64,000 bases of DNA from Nepenthes gracilis (Eukaryota; Streptophyta; Magnoliopsida; Caryophyllales; Nepenthaceae), in NCBI GenBank assembly GCA_033239525.1, contig BSYO01000034.1:186001-250000 (forward strand), read 5' to 3'. The notes beneath the pieces are model-generated. The model was not told the origin of the DNA. It did not search any database and saw only the letters and a program-made list of their open reading frames with translations. Numbering within the stretch: position 1 is the stretch's first letter; each line of letters opens with the position of its first letter. Of the stretch, positions 11,026 to 24,540 are shown piece after piece. The position numbers were made by a program, and so were the translations under genes.

Positions 11026-14000
11026 CTTTCCCTCAAGCAGGTGTATAAATGTCGTTTAAATCCAACTTAGAACAAATAAGTCTTAGCCAATTACCACTAA
11101 GGGACTTCATTAATATATCTACATGTTGACTATAGACTTTATAAGTGACATATATCGCCATTTACGTTTATCTTGAATAGAAAAGCAATTAACTTTGATA
11201 TGTTTGGTTCGTTTATAAAATACTAGATTTGATGCAATAAGTAATGTATCTTGATTATCACAAAACAATGGTATAGGAGGAGGAGAAAAAACTAATTTCC
11301 TGAAGAAAAAGTTGTAACCATATAAGCTATCACCCTATGTTCTACTTTTACACTTGATCTTACTACCACAATTTACTTTCTACTTTTCCATGATACAAAA
11401 TTACCATTAAGAAAGGTACATACCCCGTAGTAGATCATTTATCAGAAGACCTTGCCCAATTTGCATTTGTGACTCCTATTCAAAGATGTTCGTTTGAGAT
11501 CTGTGTAATATTCTGAGTCCCAAATGCTTCTTTAAATATTTAATGTTATGCATAATAACTTTTCAATGGAGAACTCAGGGAGCTTCTAAAAACGGATCAA
11601 CCACACCAACTGCATATCAGGTTTTGCAATAATAATATACTTCGGTTTTCCAACTAGCCAACAATACTAAATTGGATTTCCAAACAATTGTTCTTCATCC
11701 TTAAGGAGTTTTAGATTATGGTTCATAGGAGTGTCTACAAATGAGTATCAAGGAGGCTAAACTCATGTAATAGATCAAGACATTCTTTCGTTGAGATAGA
11801 TTGACACTTTTTCGATATCTAACAACATGTATCCTTAAAAATAACAATGCTTTCCCAAATCTTTTGTTAGAAACTATTGTAGTGGGAACTACTTTAGATA
11901 TGCAATATTGTCTATATCAGTTCCAATATTGTCTATATCATCGACATAGTCTATTAGCATAGCCCACATTCTTCCTTACATGGAATATTAAGGGGTCCTT
12001 GTGATAGTATTGCAACCTCTAAAAACTTTCCAAACTATGCACTAGGCAACCGCTTTAATCCATATAATGCTTTCTCCAATCAACAAACATGTCTCTTGTA
12101 CTCCATAATGAGAAATGAAGACTGGATATTGCTCCATGTAAACTTCTTTAAGCAAGTCACTATTAAGTAATACATTCTTAATATTTAATTGAAAGAGAGA
12201 CCAATGAAGGGCTTTTCTGTGCAATAAACCTTTTCAGCTGAAGACTAGTTGTAGGTGGTGTCGTGGATAGTAACTATAGAAATGAGAACCTGAACCGAGA
12301 AAATCTTAGCAATATGTGAGAAAATTTCATTTTAATCAATACCATAGGTTTGCATGTAACTTTTAGCAAACAATTAAGCCTTTAGGAGGTCAATAGAACA
12401 ATCTATATTGAATTAGGTATAAAAACCCATTTGCAACCAACAGCGTGGTTGCCATATGTTAATGGAACAACCTCCCAACCTCCTAAGTTTCACTACCATG
12501 TAGGGTTGTCATTTCTAATTCCATAACTTCCAACACTTATGGTTAGATAATGCATCCTTTATGATCACATGGATAACCCTGAGATGTGAAACATGAGAAA
12601 GATGGTAACAAAGAATCATTGGAAACATATAGGGTGATAGGATGTTGTGTGACACAAATATGTTACCATTACAAAGAGCAATGGGTCGACCCTAAGAATT
12701 AGGTGGTACAGGATATATAGACAACAAAGAGATTGATTGAGACATAATAATAAGATAGTCATCGAGTGTGTGAGGGCGTCGATGGATAGTTAGACCAGTA
12801 GGAGAGTCGGCAATGGATGTAGGTGCTGCTGGGTTGTTTATGGACACACCTATTGGAAAATAGGAAATAGATCGGTAGGGTTCGACATAAGGCCCTTTTG
12901 AGATTTATGGTGTGGATTCATCAAATAGTGCATTTGCACTGATAAAATAGTATTAAGTGAAGAATTGCATAATTGATAATCTTTTTGTATGAGAGCAACC
13001 AAGGATATATTTGATAGATTGAGGATCTAACTTGTTAGAACTAGGTCCAAAATTGAATATAACACACATCGAAAAACCTGCAAGAGTAGCAAAAAGGATG
13101 GAGAGGATTGAAAGAGGAGATAAAAAGATGAGACTCTATCCAAATGAGAGGATGACATAGAATGAGATAGCATGCGGTGAGAACATCACTCCAAAACAAT
13201 TTGGGAACATGAATGTCACACATAAGGGCCCAAGTAACTTCCAATATATGACTTTGGTATTCATCAACCCATTTTGTTAGGAAGTATACACACATCAGGT
13301 CTGATGAAAAATGCTTTTAGAAGCGAGAAAGAAAGTGAAAGTGGTTTACTCATTTCCTTTGGCATTATCAAAGTAAAGAATTTGAATTTTGTGTTTAAAT
13401 TGAGTTTTAATTTGGGCCCCAAAAAAATTGAAACAAAGATAATAACTCAAGAGTAATTTTTCATCAGATACATGAAAACCGTATAAGAAAAATATCCACA
13501 AAAGTGATACAATATTAAAATTTATTAGTGGAAATATAAATAGGTCCCCATAGATTAGAATGGACAAACTCAGATGGTTTAGAAACACGACTAACATATC
13601 TAGAAGGAAATAACACATGGTGATGCTTGCTAAGTTGACAAGCAACACATGGTAAAACCAAAATAAAGGGTAGATCTTTAACTTGACTATTTAGAATATG
13701 CAAGAACGGATGACTAAGATGACAATGCCATTGAATAGTAGATGTCATAGACTAGAGGGCTCGAAAACAAGTAGGTGAGATCTCAAGGTAATTTAGAGCA
13801 CTCCATGCCCTTTACCAATTATCTTTTTCATCATGAAATCTTGAAAAATGTAGATGGAAGGATAAAAACTTATTGAACAACATAAAGCTTTTGTAATTTG
13901 ATTAATACATAATAGGTTGAACGGGAAGTCTAGAACATAAAAAGCATCATAAAAATTAAGATTAGGGATTAGATTGACGTTCTTTGAGTCAATAAGTTTA

Positions 14001-14480
14001 GTCTGAGAACCATTAGTAAGGGTAATATATTTAGAAGAACATAATTATCATGTCTCTTGTCGTGACCACCCATTGAAAAAAATTACCTCTACACTTCCCT
14101 TGTCCTCTAATGGCACATCCTCCCTAAAAGGAACTAAAACCATCATGAATAACAAATGCAGACCAATTTCCAGTGGTGGAATTTTCTAAGGGAGTGGAGT
14201 GCTGAACATGGAAGAATGCCTCAACAAGGGAGGAAAATTCTGGCCCAGCTATTATCCGTGCACAGGTCACCTAAAATCCAAATGGAAGACCAATAAGGCA
14301 CTTTATGGCATCAATATCATCTCACTGTTTTGACAAATCTTTGAATTCTACAGAAAGTGGATGATGCAAGTTATCTCTCTTGGCAAAAGGCTAAAATTTG
14401 ATTGTCAACCACACTTTGAGATCGTATTTGAAGATCAAAATACTATTTGCATACTTTATAAATACAGGTGACATTACTTG
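11026..14480 (-). mobile_element. Copia retrotransposon 1, decayed pol
   Basis: Minus-strand order is as in Ty1-Copia. GAG-pre-integrase (WHCHLSHPFLHILNSQ) and integrase start (FVHSNLWGP) lie at ~13750-13515. Integrase core with a DNAKGNE remnant is at ~13350, and the C-terminal integrase piece VLTACYLILCHPL at ~13180. Reverse transcriptase (FQLNIKNVLLNSDLLKEVYM) is at ~12190, and the RNase H tail (HVDILMKSLSG, ending DIYTPA-stop) at ~11040-11130. All domains are broken by stops or frameshifts. It is sense relative to UPL6 and inactive. Confidence 0.88.
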
Positions 14481-14559
14481 TGTCGGAGTACATTGTTACA
14501 TAGCACAGCAATAGGGAACTGGTCAAGTTAGCAAAGCAGAAGAGGATTGGGAATCATTT

Positions 14560-15075
14560 ACATAATTGAAGAGGTTGGAATTTTGTACAAGTCAGTAAAT
14601 ATACAAACAGAATCCACAATAGCATGAAGTGGTAAGATGGCTTGAGTTGACATTATAAAAGAGCTGATCAATATGCAAGAAGCTACAAATTCAACTTCTA
14701 CAACATAAAGGAAAGCAATACCATAAGAAAGGATTATTCAGTTATCCAGTGGAAGAGTATTTTGTTAAATAGCAAAGGAAGTCAGAGTAGTTATTGTAAC
14801 CATTTACAATAGTGAGTGGCGCCAAATTCTGTTAGTAGATGTTTGATCAGTTGTAAGAACAGATGGAGTATATGTAGAGTTGAATTCAGCATTTTAACAT
14901 GTGATTGAACTTGTGTTTGTAATGCATTGCTTGAGAATTCCCTTGGAAGTTTCAGTGCCAAAAGTCTCTCTTCTTTTGCCATTTATTGTCTTCTTCTTTC
15001 CCAATTCTTCTACTCGCAATCCCCTTTTCTTAATCAATCTTCCCTTGTAAGCTAAAATTCGAAACTTTAGCTAAT
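14560..15075 (+). mobile_element. Probable 5' LTR of Gypsy element 1
   Basis: Non-coding stretch with a C/T-rich end, followed by attggtataatattcagg. This resembles a decayed tRNA-Met primer-binding site (normally TGGTATCAGAGC), and gag follows. The left boundary is not fixed. Confidence 0.45.
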
Positions 15076-15120
15076 AATTGGTATAATATTCAGGAAATTT
15101 CCCCACCACAGTTCAAAGAA

Positions 15121-17450
15121 CTATGACAAACAAGAAACAATTGACGAAGGAACAGCTGAACAAATTCAAATAGTTCTACAAGCAGATCAGAAAGAAAATG
15201 CTTTGTCGCAACAAGAAAATATGGATCAGAAAATACAGAACTTCATGTCTGACATCGTACTACTCCTAGCAAACAAAACACCTTCCACTTCCAACAGTCT
15301 GCCTATGAACGCCTCAACTCAATAGGTATTATCAGCTTCACCTACTGTTCATGTATTGGTTCCAACAATCACTCTTGCTTGGAACATCACAAACCAATTC
15401 CAACACACATTTCATCAACCAAAGCTTGATTTTCCTTCTTTTGATGGCAACAATGTAAGATATTGGATTTTTCATTGCAAAAAAGTACTTCAGTTTCTAC
15501 CAAATTCCACCACATGAAAAAATAAAAATTGCATCGTTATATCTGGAAAGGTTGAGCATCCATTTGGTCCCAAGGGTATTGCACTACTATGCTGAATAAC
15601 TACTGGGAAATTTTCACCAACAATTTGTGCAACAGATTTAGTGACAAGTCTTTTGTAGATCTTGTTGAAGAGTTTAATAAACTTCAACAAATATCTTCTT
15701 TAGAAGCTTATCAGGAAAAAATTGAAGAACTACAAGCTTTGATGTTGCAGCAAAATCACACTCTCTTGGATGCTTACTTTGTTTCCAATTTTACAAGTGG
15801 CCTCAAAGATGAATTATATGGTGAAATTACTGAACCCATCTTCCTTGGCATATGCATTCCAACTTGCCTCTTTACAAGAACAATCTATAGAAGCCATGAC
15901 CAAGAAAAACAGCCTTATTTTCAGACCATCATTTCGATCTCTACCTTATAATGAACCCAATTGGATACCTCACAAACAGACCATTTCCAAAGTTGATACT
16001 TCTCTTCCCAGCCAACTCTCACTCAATCAAAAATGTGCCTTAGGACTGTGCTGTTGTTGTAATGAGAGATTTTCTCTTAGCCATAAGTGCATACATAGAC
16101 AATACAATGCCATTGTCATTGATTTTCTGGAGATAGCAGAGGAAGAACAAAAGTTGTAGCATCTAGCTGAGGAAGAAACTTCTGAAATCTCTATTTATGC
16201 TTTGTCTGCACATCATTCCAATAACAACATCAATATTAAGGGAGTCACCAGCATCATATCTACATCTTGATAGATAACACAATTTTCTAGATCCCAAAGT
16301 AATAGCTTTACTAATTTCAAAGCCACTGCTTGTTTACTTCAAGTCGCAGTTGCTAATGGCAACTGAATGATTAGTGATTCTCAATGTCATTCTTTTCCTT
16401 GGTCAATGCAAGGACATACTTTCCAAGCAAATTTTAGAATACTCCAATTGGGAAGATATGATATGGTATTGGGAGTTGATTGGTTTTAGCCAATATAGCC
16501 CTATTCTCTTTGATTCCACTAAGCTCACCATCTCCTTCAAACAATATGGCAAAGAGAGAGAGTTATAGGGCACTATCAAGTCTGCTTCCTTGGAAAGCCT
16601 ATCAGGCAAGACATTACAAAAATGGGTTCAGTTGGGTCAAGGATTATTGGCTCAATTCTTCTCTATCAACACTCCAAATCCTAAAGTATACATTCACCCA
16701 TCTATTCAAGAAATACTTGATGATTTCAAAGATGTCTTTGATACACCACATGGACTTCCACCAGCATGAGATTGTGACCATAAAATTCCTTTTGTGTTCA
16801 ATGCTAAACTATCAAATTTGAGACCTTATCAGTTTAGCCACATTCAACAGGATGAAATTGAGAAACAAGTGAAAGAGATGCTGTCTTTAATAATTCAGCC
16901 AATTACTAGTCCAATTTCTTCTTCAATGTTACAGTTAAGAAAAAGGATGGTTTTGGAGATTTTGTGTTGATTATGGAAAACTTAAACATGTCTCTATCAA
17001 AAACAAATTTCCCATCCCAATTATTGAAGACTTGCTTGATGAATCACATGGTGCTCAATGCTTTTCAAAGCTTGATTTTAGATCAGTCTACCATCAGATT
17101 CTAATAAGTCTAATGGACATTCATAAGACTGGGTTTTAAACACATCAGTGACACTATGGGTGATTGGTCATGCCATTTGGCCTAAAAAATGCACCAGCAA
17201 CTTTTCAATCCTTTATGAATGACATCTTTTATAAGCAAATTCAAGAAATTGTTCTAATTTTCTTTGATAACATTTTGATATATAAGTTCACTGGGGAAAT
17301 GCAATTACCACACCTCATCCAAGTTTTGCAAATTTTGAGATAGAATAAGAAATTTGCTAAAATATCAAAAGTGTAATTTCAGACAAAAATAATTAGAAAA
17401 CTTGGGCCATATCATCTTTGGTATGGGAGTAACTACGGATCTAGCAAAAG
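15121..17450 (+). mobile_element. Gypsy retrotransposon 1, gag to reverse transcriptase
   Basis: gag starts MTNKKQLTKEQLNKFK and continues with KLDFPSFDGNNVRYW at ~15425. The capsid block VEEFNKLQQISSLEAYQEKI lies at ~15665 and LQEQSIEAMTKKN at ~15875 after a frameshift. A zinc-knuckle remnant (CCCCNERFSLSHKC) is at ~16050. Protease end GRYDMVLGVDW is at ~16455. RT pieces include FGLKNAPATFQSFMNDIF at ~17175 and a YADD-box equivalent altered to FFDNILIY at ~17260. RNase H and integrase were not recognised. Antisense to UPL6 and inactive. Confidence 0.85.
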
Positions 17451-17961
17451 TGTATTCCTTATGCTAGTGAAATCTAGTTACAACTACTTTGGAATTCCTA
17501 AAGAGTTACAACTACTTTGTGATAATAGGTGGAGCCAAACATTGCAGAAACCAAATCACAGTTGGCAAAACAGGTTTCAAAAAGCATATCAAAGGTAATG
17601 TGATGTGCTGAACCCGACTTGCAGAATGCAGAAAGCACAATTAGAATTAGGAAAAAATCAGTAGCATAACCTGTAGTAGGTTGGAATTGTTGCATATTTC
17701 AGAATTGGTGTTGCAGTAGACTATTAATATGAAGAATCTGGAATGTTGCAGAAAAAACAGAATGCCTAAGCAGAATTGGCAGTAATAAGACTTCTGTGTG
17801 TTTCGTGTTGAAACTTGTGAAAGAGCAAATTCAGGCTGCCAGAGGAATGATGCACCAGCAGAATTTCCGAGATATTGCTGAGTGCTGACCTTGTATTTGA
17901 AAAAAAAATTATGGAAATTGGAAGGACAATGTCCAGGGAATGGACATGCTCTGATGCCAAT

Positions 17962-18290
17962 TGTGATGATCCGAGATGAAGGAATCAATCACAATTCACA
18001 AGGGCTGATTTAAGAAATAATTAGAAGAGAAAGACAAAAGAGAAAGAAGAATGAGGGAGAATTCAGAAAGAGAGAGATGAGACGGAGGTCAAGGGTCATG
18101 AGACAAGAGACTTCATACATTAAGTACATCATCCTCCGGCTTTTATAAATTCAGAATAGCTTAACATCATTGTAACAGATTTTTCTTTTTTTCCTCTTAA
18201 CAGAAGCTAACAATATTACAAGTAGACTTAACTTCCTATGTACAAGTGAAGTCTAGTTAGAACTACTTTGGAATTCCTTATGCTATGCTT
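17962..18290 (-). mobile_element. LTR plus leader of another retroelement
   Basis: At 17962 the plus strand reads tgtgatgatccgag; just left of it lies tgctctgatgccaatt. On the minus strand this is ATTGGCATCAGAGCA, a tRNA-Met-type primer-binding site next to an LTR end in CA. So a minus-strand 5' LTR lies to the right and its leader or gag start to the left (to ~17500). The far end is uncertain (18290-18370). Confidence 0.6.
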
Positions 18291-20242
18291 GCTGATGATC
18301 TACTGCAGTGCAGCCATGCTGGAATACCAGATGAGTTAATACTGGTAGTCTTGGTATGGATTGATGCAGCCATTTAGAGGTATAAGTTCATCATGTCACA
18401 TGCAACAATATCCAAGACTTGCATATAAGTTTAGGGGATTTCACATCTGGTGTGCTATTTCTTCATTAGTCATTAATATACAAAATTCTCGGAAGGAGTC
18501 ATAAAAAATCTGAATCAAATGGACAGAATCAATGAGATTTGAAATCTAATTTAAAATCAAAATATGGAACCTTTTAATTGATATGAAAATAACTCAACTG
18601 AATTTGACAATTATCTCAATGCTTCCAAGTTTCATGGTGTATGGTGGGCTGCACTTTATTTTACATTGCAAAAAGGCATCTTTACAGTATCATCATTGGC
18701 ACACGCAAGGTATGGTTGCTCCATTATAACATGGAGTTTATGAAGTTTATGGACATATCATATTATGGTAAGGTTACTCCATTGTAACACAGTTTACACA
18801 ATAGAAGGCAACATCCAATTGACCACACTCGTACTCCATGACATGGGAGCATCATTTAGTGCATAAAGACATATTTTCTTCTTACAAACAAATTTAGCTA
18901 TAAATTATTTATTTCTTTATTATTCAACCTACAAATTTTGTTTTGCTCTGGTGCCCTCTTGTCAACCACAAACCAAATATATTCTAACTAATCAGCAGGG
19001 TCTAGCTGAAATTGAGTAAAAGTGGCTATGACAAAGGCAATTTCTCAACCCCTATTGACAAGGAAGATATTAAGCTTCAGAATGTTTAGTCCATGCATCC
19101 TTAACTGTATGGAGAATTGATGATGAAAAATCCACACTGAACATTGCTCATAATTCTATCCAGAATGAAAATGAAAAAAATCAGATGGACAGAATTTCAT
19201 CAAGTAAAAGCAATAGGGTTTAGGTTTAGGATATAGGAAAGGAGCTGACCTTCATTGCCTTTAGTTTCAACTTTTTAGTGCACTCTAAATGACAGCAAGC
19301 AGATGTCTTCACTAAGAAAGATTGCAATTACGAGTTCCATTATGCATGAATTGAGGGACATCCAATCAACACTTGTTGGATGTGGTATTCATGAAAGTAT
19401 TTAAAGTGAGATCTCAGTTGTTAAGAGTATAGAAACATTGTAGTACTCAATAGTTGAAATAGGAGTGCAATTTCAAAAAAAAAAAAAAAAAAAAATACAA
19501 CCTTTATGTGTTTATCAGCAGGAAACTGAAAAAAAAAAAAAACATATTAATAAAACATTTTGCCTTCAATTATATATCTTTTTTGTTCAAGAAGATACTG
19601 AATTGGGGCCTATAAAACCTAAATTGCTGTAAATTGCCAACTCCACCTTTTTCTGGAAAATCAGGGATGGAGAATGATGATTGGATGTATCACATTGAAT
19701 TATGAGAGACTTTAAAGCAGACAGACTTCAACATATAAGGAAAAGGACAGCTGCACAAACAGAAGTGCCAGAAGAATTCTAGAGCAATGAAAAAGGCAAC
19801 CTGGTTGCACTGATAACTCTTTCACCATTAGGCTTATTTTTGTGCTGCCTTCATCATTAGGCCGTGGAAACAGCTGAATATGACACAATGAACTGACAGT
19901 ATATTGTGTTAGTGGCATTTTGCAAATATATTTGTTGTTTGCTTGTTATAGTAGAGAGAGAACTGACAGTAACCCACATATAATATCTCTCCTACAACAA
20001 ACTCCGGAATATCCATTGCTTTATAACATAACACATATTCATTGCAAGAGTATTCATGCATTTTCTTAGTTTGTGACACTAATGTCAGCAACCATGACAT
20101 CTGCCATCATTTTGAAGACAACAATCTCTGAATTCCATTTGAAGCACCAACTGTAAGGCCTTCACTTTTCCAGCATTTCATTCGCACTTGCACACTAATA
20201 GCTTAGTTCAGTTGTGAAATGTTATATAGGAAGGTATAGTAC
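18291..20242. other. UPL6 intron, no feature recognised
   Basis: AT-rich unassigned sequence with an 18-base A run near 19477. Possible TE remains, but no protein similarity seen. Confidence 0.4.
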
Positions 20243-20332
20243 CTGAAGTTCATGCTCATTAAACATATCAATCCAATCCTTTCGAATAAGCTGCTGAAAT
20301 CCTCGCAGGAAATGAGAACTTTGCTGACGGAT
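20243..20332 (-). CDS. UPL6: UPL6 exon n, HECT N-lobe end
   Basis: 90 nt, 30 codons, phase 0. It begins IRQQSSHFLRGFQQLIRKDW and ends FNEHELQ, the R-x-G-F ... F-x-x-x-E-L motif near the hinge. A 9.96-kb intron follows. Confidence 0.96.
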
Positions 20333-20415
20333 CTGGAAATGACAATAGCTTTAGTATGGCTATATTAGTGAATCCATAGCAGCTTATAGAGCTGGATATT
20401 TAAAGGCTATATTAC

Positions 20416-20586
20416 CTGATAATTTAAACGATGATTGGCAATAAGATGAATAAAGGGGATCACATTCTCATTAGTAACCCGAATATTTTTCCCCCCAGGA
20501 AGCAGCTCTTCTTCTGTTTGCTCGCCATATTCATTATTTACAATGACAAAGTACAATTCCAACTCTGAAATGTCACCCTCATAGTG
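20416..20586 (-). CDS. UPL6: UPL6 exon m, HECT N-lobe
   Basis: 171 nt, 57 codons, phase 0. It begins HYEGDISELELYFVIVNNEY, passes through EELLPGGKNIRVTNENV (the L-x-P-x-G-x-x-x-x-V-T-x-x-N motif typical of HECT) and ends NHRLNYQ. Only 83 bp of intron separate it from exon n. Confidence 0.97.
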
Positions 20587-20949
20587 CTGTAATTATCAAA
20601 GAAGAAACTTAGGGAAAGCAATAACAGTTAAGGTTATGTCAGCTGGAGATTAAATTATAGTAAATTAAATTTCTATTGCACAGCAATTGAAGACACAAAT
20701 TCACCCCATCGGCCAAGTTGATACATTTAACTCAATAAAAATAGTTGATAGCAACCAACTTGATTTGTATTACACAAATTCTCAGACAATGCAAAACGGC
20801 TCTTGTATATACTAATAACACAGTTAATTTCAGTCCTAAATACATGCTATATACATTTAAGTAAGACAAAATAGTAGTCACAGAGTACACCTACATGGAA
20901 AGCAAAGCATCCACAAAAACAATACTATGTAACAACTGCTACTATAGAA

Positions 20950-21095
20950 CTGAAAAAGACCAATACAGCCAGAATACTTCCTTCAGAACAGCTGATCTGT
21001 TTATCTGTAATTCATCATAGAGCTGAAAAAGACCAATACAGCCAGAATACTTCCTTCAGAACAGGTGATCTGTTTATCTGTAATTCATCATAGTG
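20950..21095. repeat. 73-bp tandem duplication
   Basis: Two copies starting ctgaaaaagaccaatacagc at 20950 and 21023. They are nearly identical; one visible change is gctgatc to ggtgatc. A recent local duplication inside the 4.5-kb intron. Confidence 0.95.
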
Positions 21096-21412
21096 CCAGC
21101 TATATGTATCAACTCAGTTATATTCTCCTGTTTTGGAACTAGAAACGTAAGTATTTGGACCTAAAATATGCAGCTGAAGCCATCCAGGCTCCAGCACATT
21201 GGTCCTAAATCAAAGTTCAAGTCATGATGCAGGAAGCATATCTACCTAGTATGCATTAAAGAGTATGTACTGCCACACAAGTGTAGACAAATTAGTTTTA
21301 CATCTCATTGATTCACTTTTACATTTTGTTGGTTGATTTACTTATCTATCCGTTATATCAAAATTTCAGATTATTTTGAATTTTTTAGAATTAGAACGAG
21401 TGAATGCTTCAG

Positions 21413-21604
21413 GTCATGGATGCAAATACTGATATCGCCCCCCTGATATTTTTTGATACAATCATAAAATCACAATATGTTTTCATATATGTCGTATAAA
21501 TGATATATCAGCTGATAAGACATTGTCAACTTACGATTTTTAGATTTTTTTATCCAATATATTTGATATCAATATGACTACAACCAATATTAATATTTTT
21601 ATCC
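21413..21604. mobile_element. Candidate MITE with 9-bp target duplication
   Basis: The 192-bp interval is flanked by atgcttcag at 21404-21412 and 21605-21613. Inside, the ends ggatgcaaatactgatat and (reverse complement) ggataaaaatattaatatt are imperfect inverted repeats. A 9-bp duplication fits Mutator-like elements. Confidence 0.5.
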
Positions 21605-22199
21605 ATGCTTCAGATTGAATACTATAATTGGTATCAAAGTCACCCAGTCAATCATTGCCTGCCGGCAAGCAGAACTCCAACTTTGCATCTGACCACAACT
21701 ATGTGACAAGAGCCCTCAAAATTGAGCCCAATTATCATTTTCAAAACCCTAGGCTGGGTTTCTTATTGCGGCAGGGCTGTTTTCCCAAATATATTTTTAG
21801 TGCTTTATGTGAGTGTTTGGTAAGTGAAAATAGAGTAGTTTCAGACCATATCACAATCACAGTCAAAATATTACAAGTACACTAACCATACACTATATAA
21901 AGCCTTTTGCATTTGGGACCCCAATTAACCAAATTCCTTAATACTATACCCTAGGTCTTCAATTCTCCAGAAATACGAAACCCTGACCATCAATTGCACC
22001 CTTGATGTACCAAATCGAGCCCTAACCCCTTAAAAACCCTAAATTTACCCTAGGAGACAACACTGTGATTGGTGGTTGATTGTTTGTCGAGGGTGGTATT
22101 ATAGCAGCTATAATTCTACAACTACAGCAGCCACTAGGTGATGCTGGAGGAGGTTTCATTGATCAATTCATCTAAATAGATGATGTAAGTCCTAATTTA

Positions 22200-24540
22200 T
22201 ACAGATGCTAGGAAAATAAGAATGAACAAAAACTAGGAAACATACTATTCTTTCCTCAATAAAATCAAAAATAAAATATCCCCAAAAAAAAAAAAAAAAA
22301 TAATAGCAGCCGAAATATTTAAATAAGCTACTGAAATATCAGTGTCAAGCATGGACTTTGTTGTGTCTGCCAATCTGCTTGGTGCCATCTTAGCCCAGAT
22401 AGTTTGGGGTCTACGATTCACGACCAAATGTAAGAGACACAAGTTAATGGAGCCAAAGGTTTGCACCCATGGTATCTCTTACAATGCCTAAGTCAATGTA
22501 TATCTATTGAAACCTGAAGGTAGTACAAACACCACTTTGTGACCAAGAGGAACATGAAAGACTGCCCCGGGAATGAATGAATCCTCTATCTTGAGATAAT
22601 AGCTTGTGATGTAATTGCTTACATACTCTGTGTTTTCCAATGTATCCTCCTCCAAATCCCTTCCTTCTTACCTCTTAGGCTGTTTGTGTAGAAAGGGGGA
22701 AGAATAGAGTCTCCTTAGACATGGAGTGCTGTAATCTGATCAGGTCATGCACTAAGTAGGGGATGATGGCAATGGAACTCCTTGGGTCATTGAGCATCCT
22801 CACAATATTGATTGAATTTCTAGGATGAGAGTTCGTAACTTCTGGCCATGCGTAGGAGGTGTTTCCCTTGTACCCTGTGCTGTCTTGTCAACTGCTGAGA
22901 AATTTTGCTTATTGATGGAGTATCCATGATGATCGGATGAGGCGCCTAGCCAAATCATGGAATGTTTTGAGTGTTGATTACTCATTTGAGAATGAAGCAT
23001 ATTAGGTGGCTGTTGCTTGCTTAGGAACTCGAGTGGGGTTGAAGGGTGTGGTCAAAGGCCACAGAGACTATGGCCAAGGTGCCTCTGAAGACTAGGAATT
23101 ATACTCTCAAATCCACTTTGGGGTTTGGGCAAAAATGAATGGATCAGCCGAAGGTCATTGTCCCAGGGCCGAACAATCATTACGGATGCACCTTATTTGG
23201 TTTAATCCCTTATCACCTAGCTTCATCCGGGCTATTTGCCTTATTAGGGAAAGAATAATATGGTTCATCTGAACATCCCTCATCCTAGTAAGAAAACTAC
23301 TCATCTGACCTTCGCTAATTTGTGTGAGATAGGGCATATTCGAACAAATAGTTGGACAACATAATTTTGTCCAACGTATTGGTCATCTAAGCAGAGATAG
23401 ATGGATCGTGTATTCAAACTAAGATATCGCACTTATGTGAGAAAGGGTCCATTTGAATAATAGTTGGACAATATAATGTGGTCTGAACGTATCACTCATC
23501 TGAGTAGAGAGAGATAAATCATGTATTCAATTGAAGACATCACTTATACAAGTGGAATCCGGCCCATTTGGGATTTGTTCATTCAAGCAGATAGTTGGAC
23601 CATAAATCTAACATCACTCATCTCACAGGTAGAAATCTCACCCCACTTGACCAACACTCAGTCAAAGACAGCATCCGGGTCAGATGTTGGTGTGGTTCTA
23701 GTTCTACAGTAGGATTTTATTGGACTCCAAAAGGTCAAATACATGCTTGAGTTTAGGCTAGAGTAACAAAGGGGAGGCCACTACTTGCAACTCCTTCAGC
23801 TTATTGCAAATGATGAGGGCCCCACACTGATGAGCAGCAGTGGGATTGTGGCAAGGCATGCAAATGGTCAAATATCCAAGGCCGAAAAACATGGAGCTAG
23901 TAAGGGATGGATATCATGGAGAGCCAAACTCCTCAAATCTGAACAAGGCAGGTGCCGAACTCCAACATCCATTAAAGGGCAGTCTGTTTGAGGCCGAAAA
24001 AATTAGTATAAACCCCCTGGGTTCCTTGGACCTTGATAGCACTCAATTACAGGGCCCAAACTACAGAGCTTTGCCTGACCTGGATGTCAATCTCACAGGT
24101 ACCAAACCATGTGTCAGTTCGTTTTCATAAGGGTACTTCCGCAATCATACAAAAGGGCACAGATGTAATTAGCTATAACTAGGGTCACAATTGGCTATCT
24201 AAGCTAGCCTAAAACTAATTATTCATTCAATCTGTTACTATGAAACTGTGTAGCTTGGTGGCTATAAGCTTGAGCCACTTTGTGGTATATCGATCAGCCA
24301 TCCTAGAATTTGCTCTTGGTGTGCTTGGGCAGAATTAGAGACAATTTAGTGATTTTACTTCAAAGGTTCGCATTTATCTTTCTATTTCCATTACTATTGT
24401 CATCTCTAGTTCTTACTGCTAGTTCTCATACATCGTTGCTCGTAATAAATTGCTTTTGTTGTGGTTCTATCATTTGTGTGTGAGAAACAAATTGGGTTGG
24501 ACTTGATATAGGATCCTGTAAGTAGTTCCTCATCAAATCA
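22200..24540. repeat. Repetitive non-coding block
   Basis: Relatively G+C-rich compared with its flanks, with no recognisable protein. It contains the diverged tandem repeat listed at 23230-23640. It could be an LTR or a non-autonomous retroelement; no boundaries found. Confidence 0.35.
23230..23640. repeat. Diverged ~115-bp tandem repeat, about three units
   Basis: Recurring words: gtgagatagggcatattcga / gtgagaaagggtccatttga / ggaatccggcccattt, each followed by atagttggaca(a/t) and by a catc...gagtagag-type block. Units are clearly diverged, so this is an older array. Confidence 0.6.
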
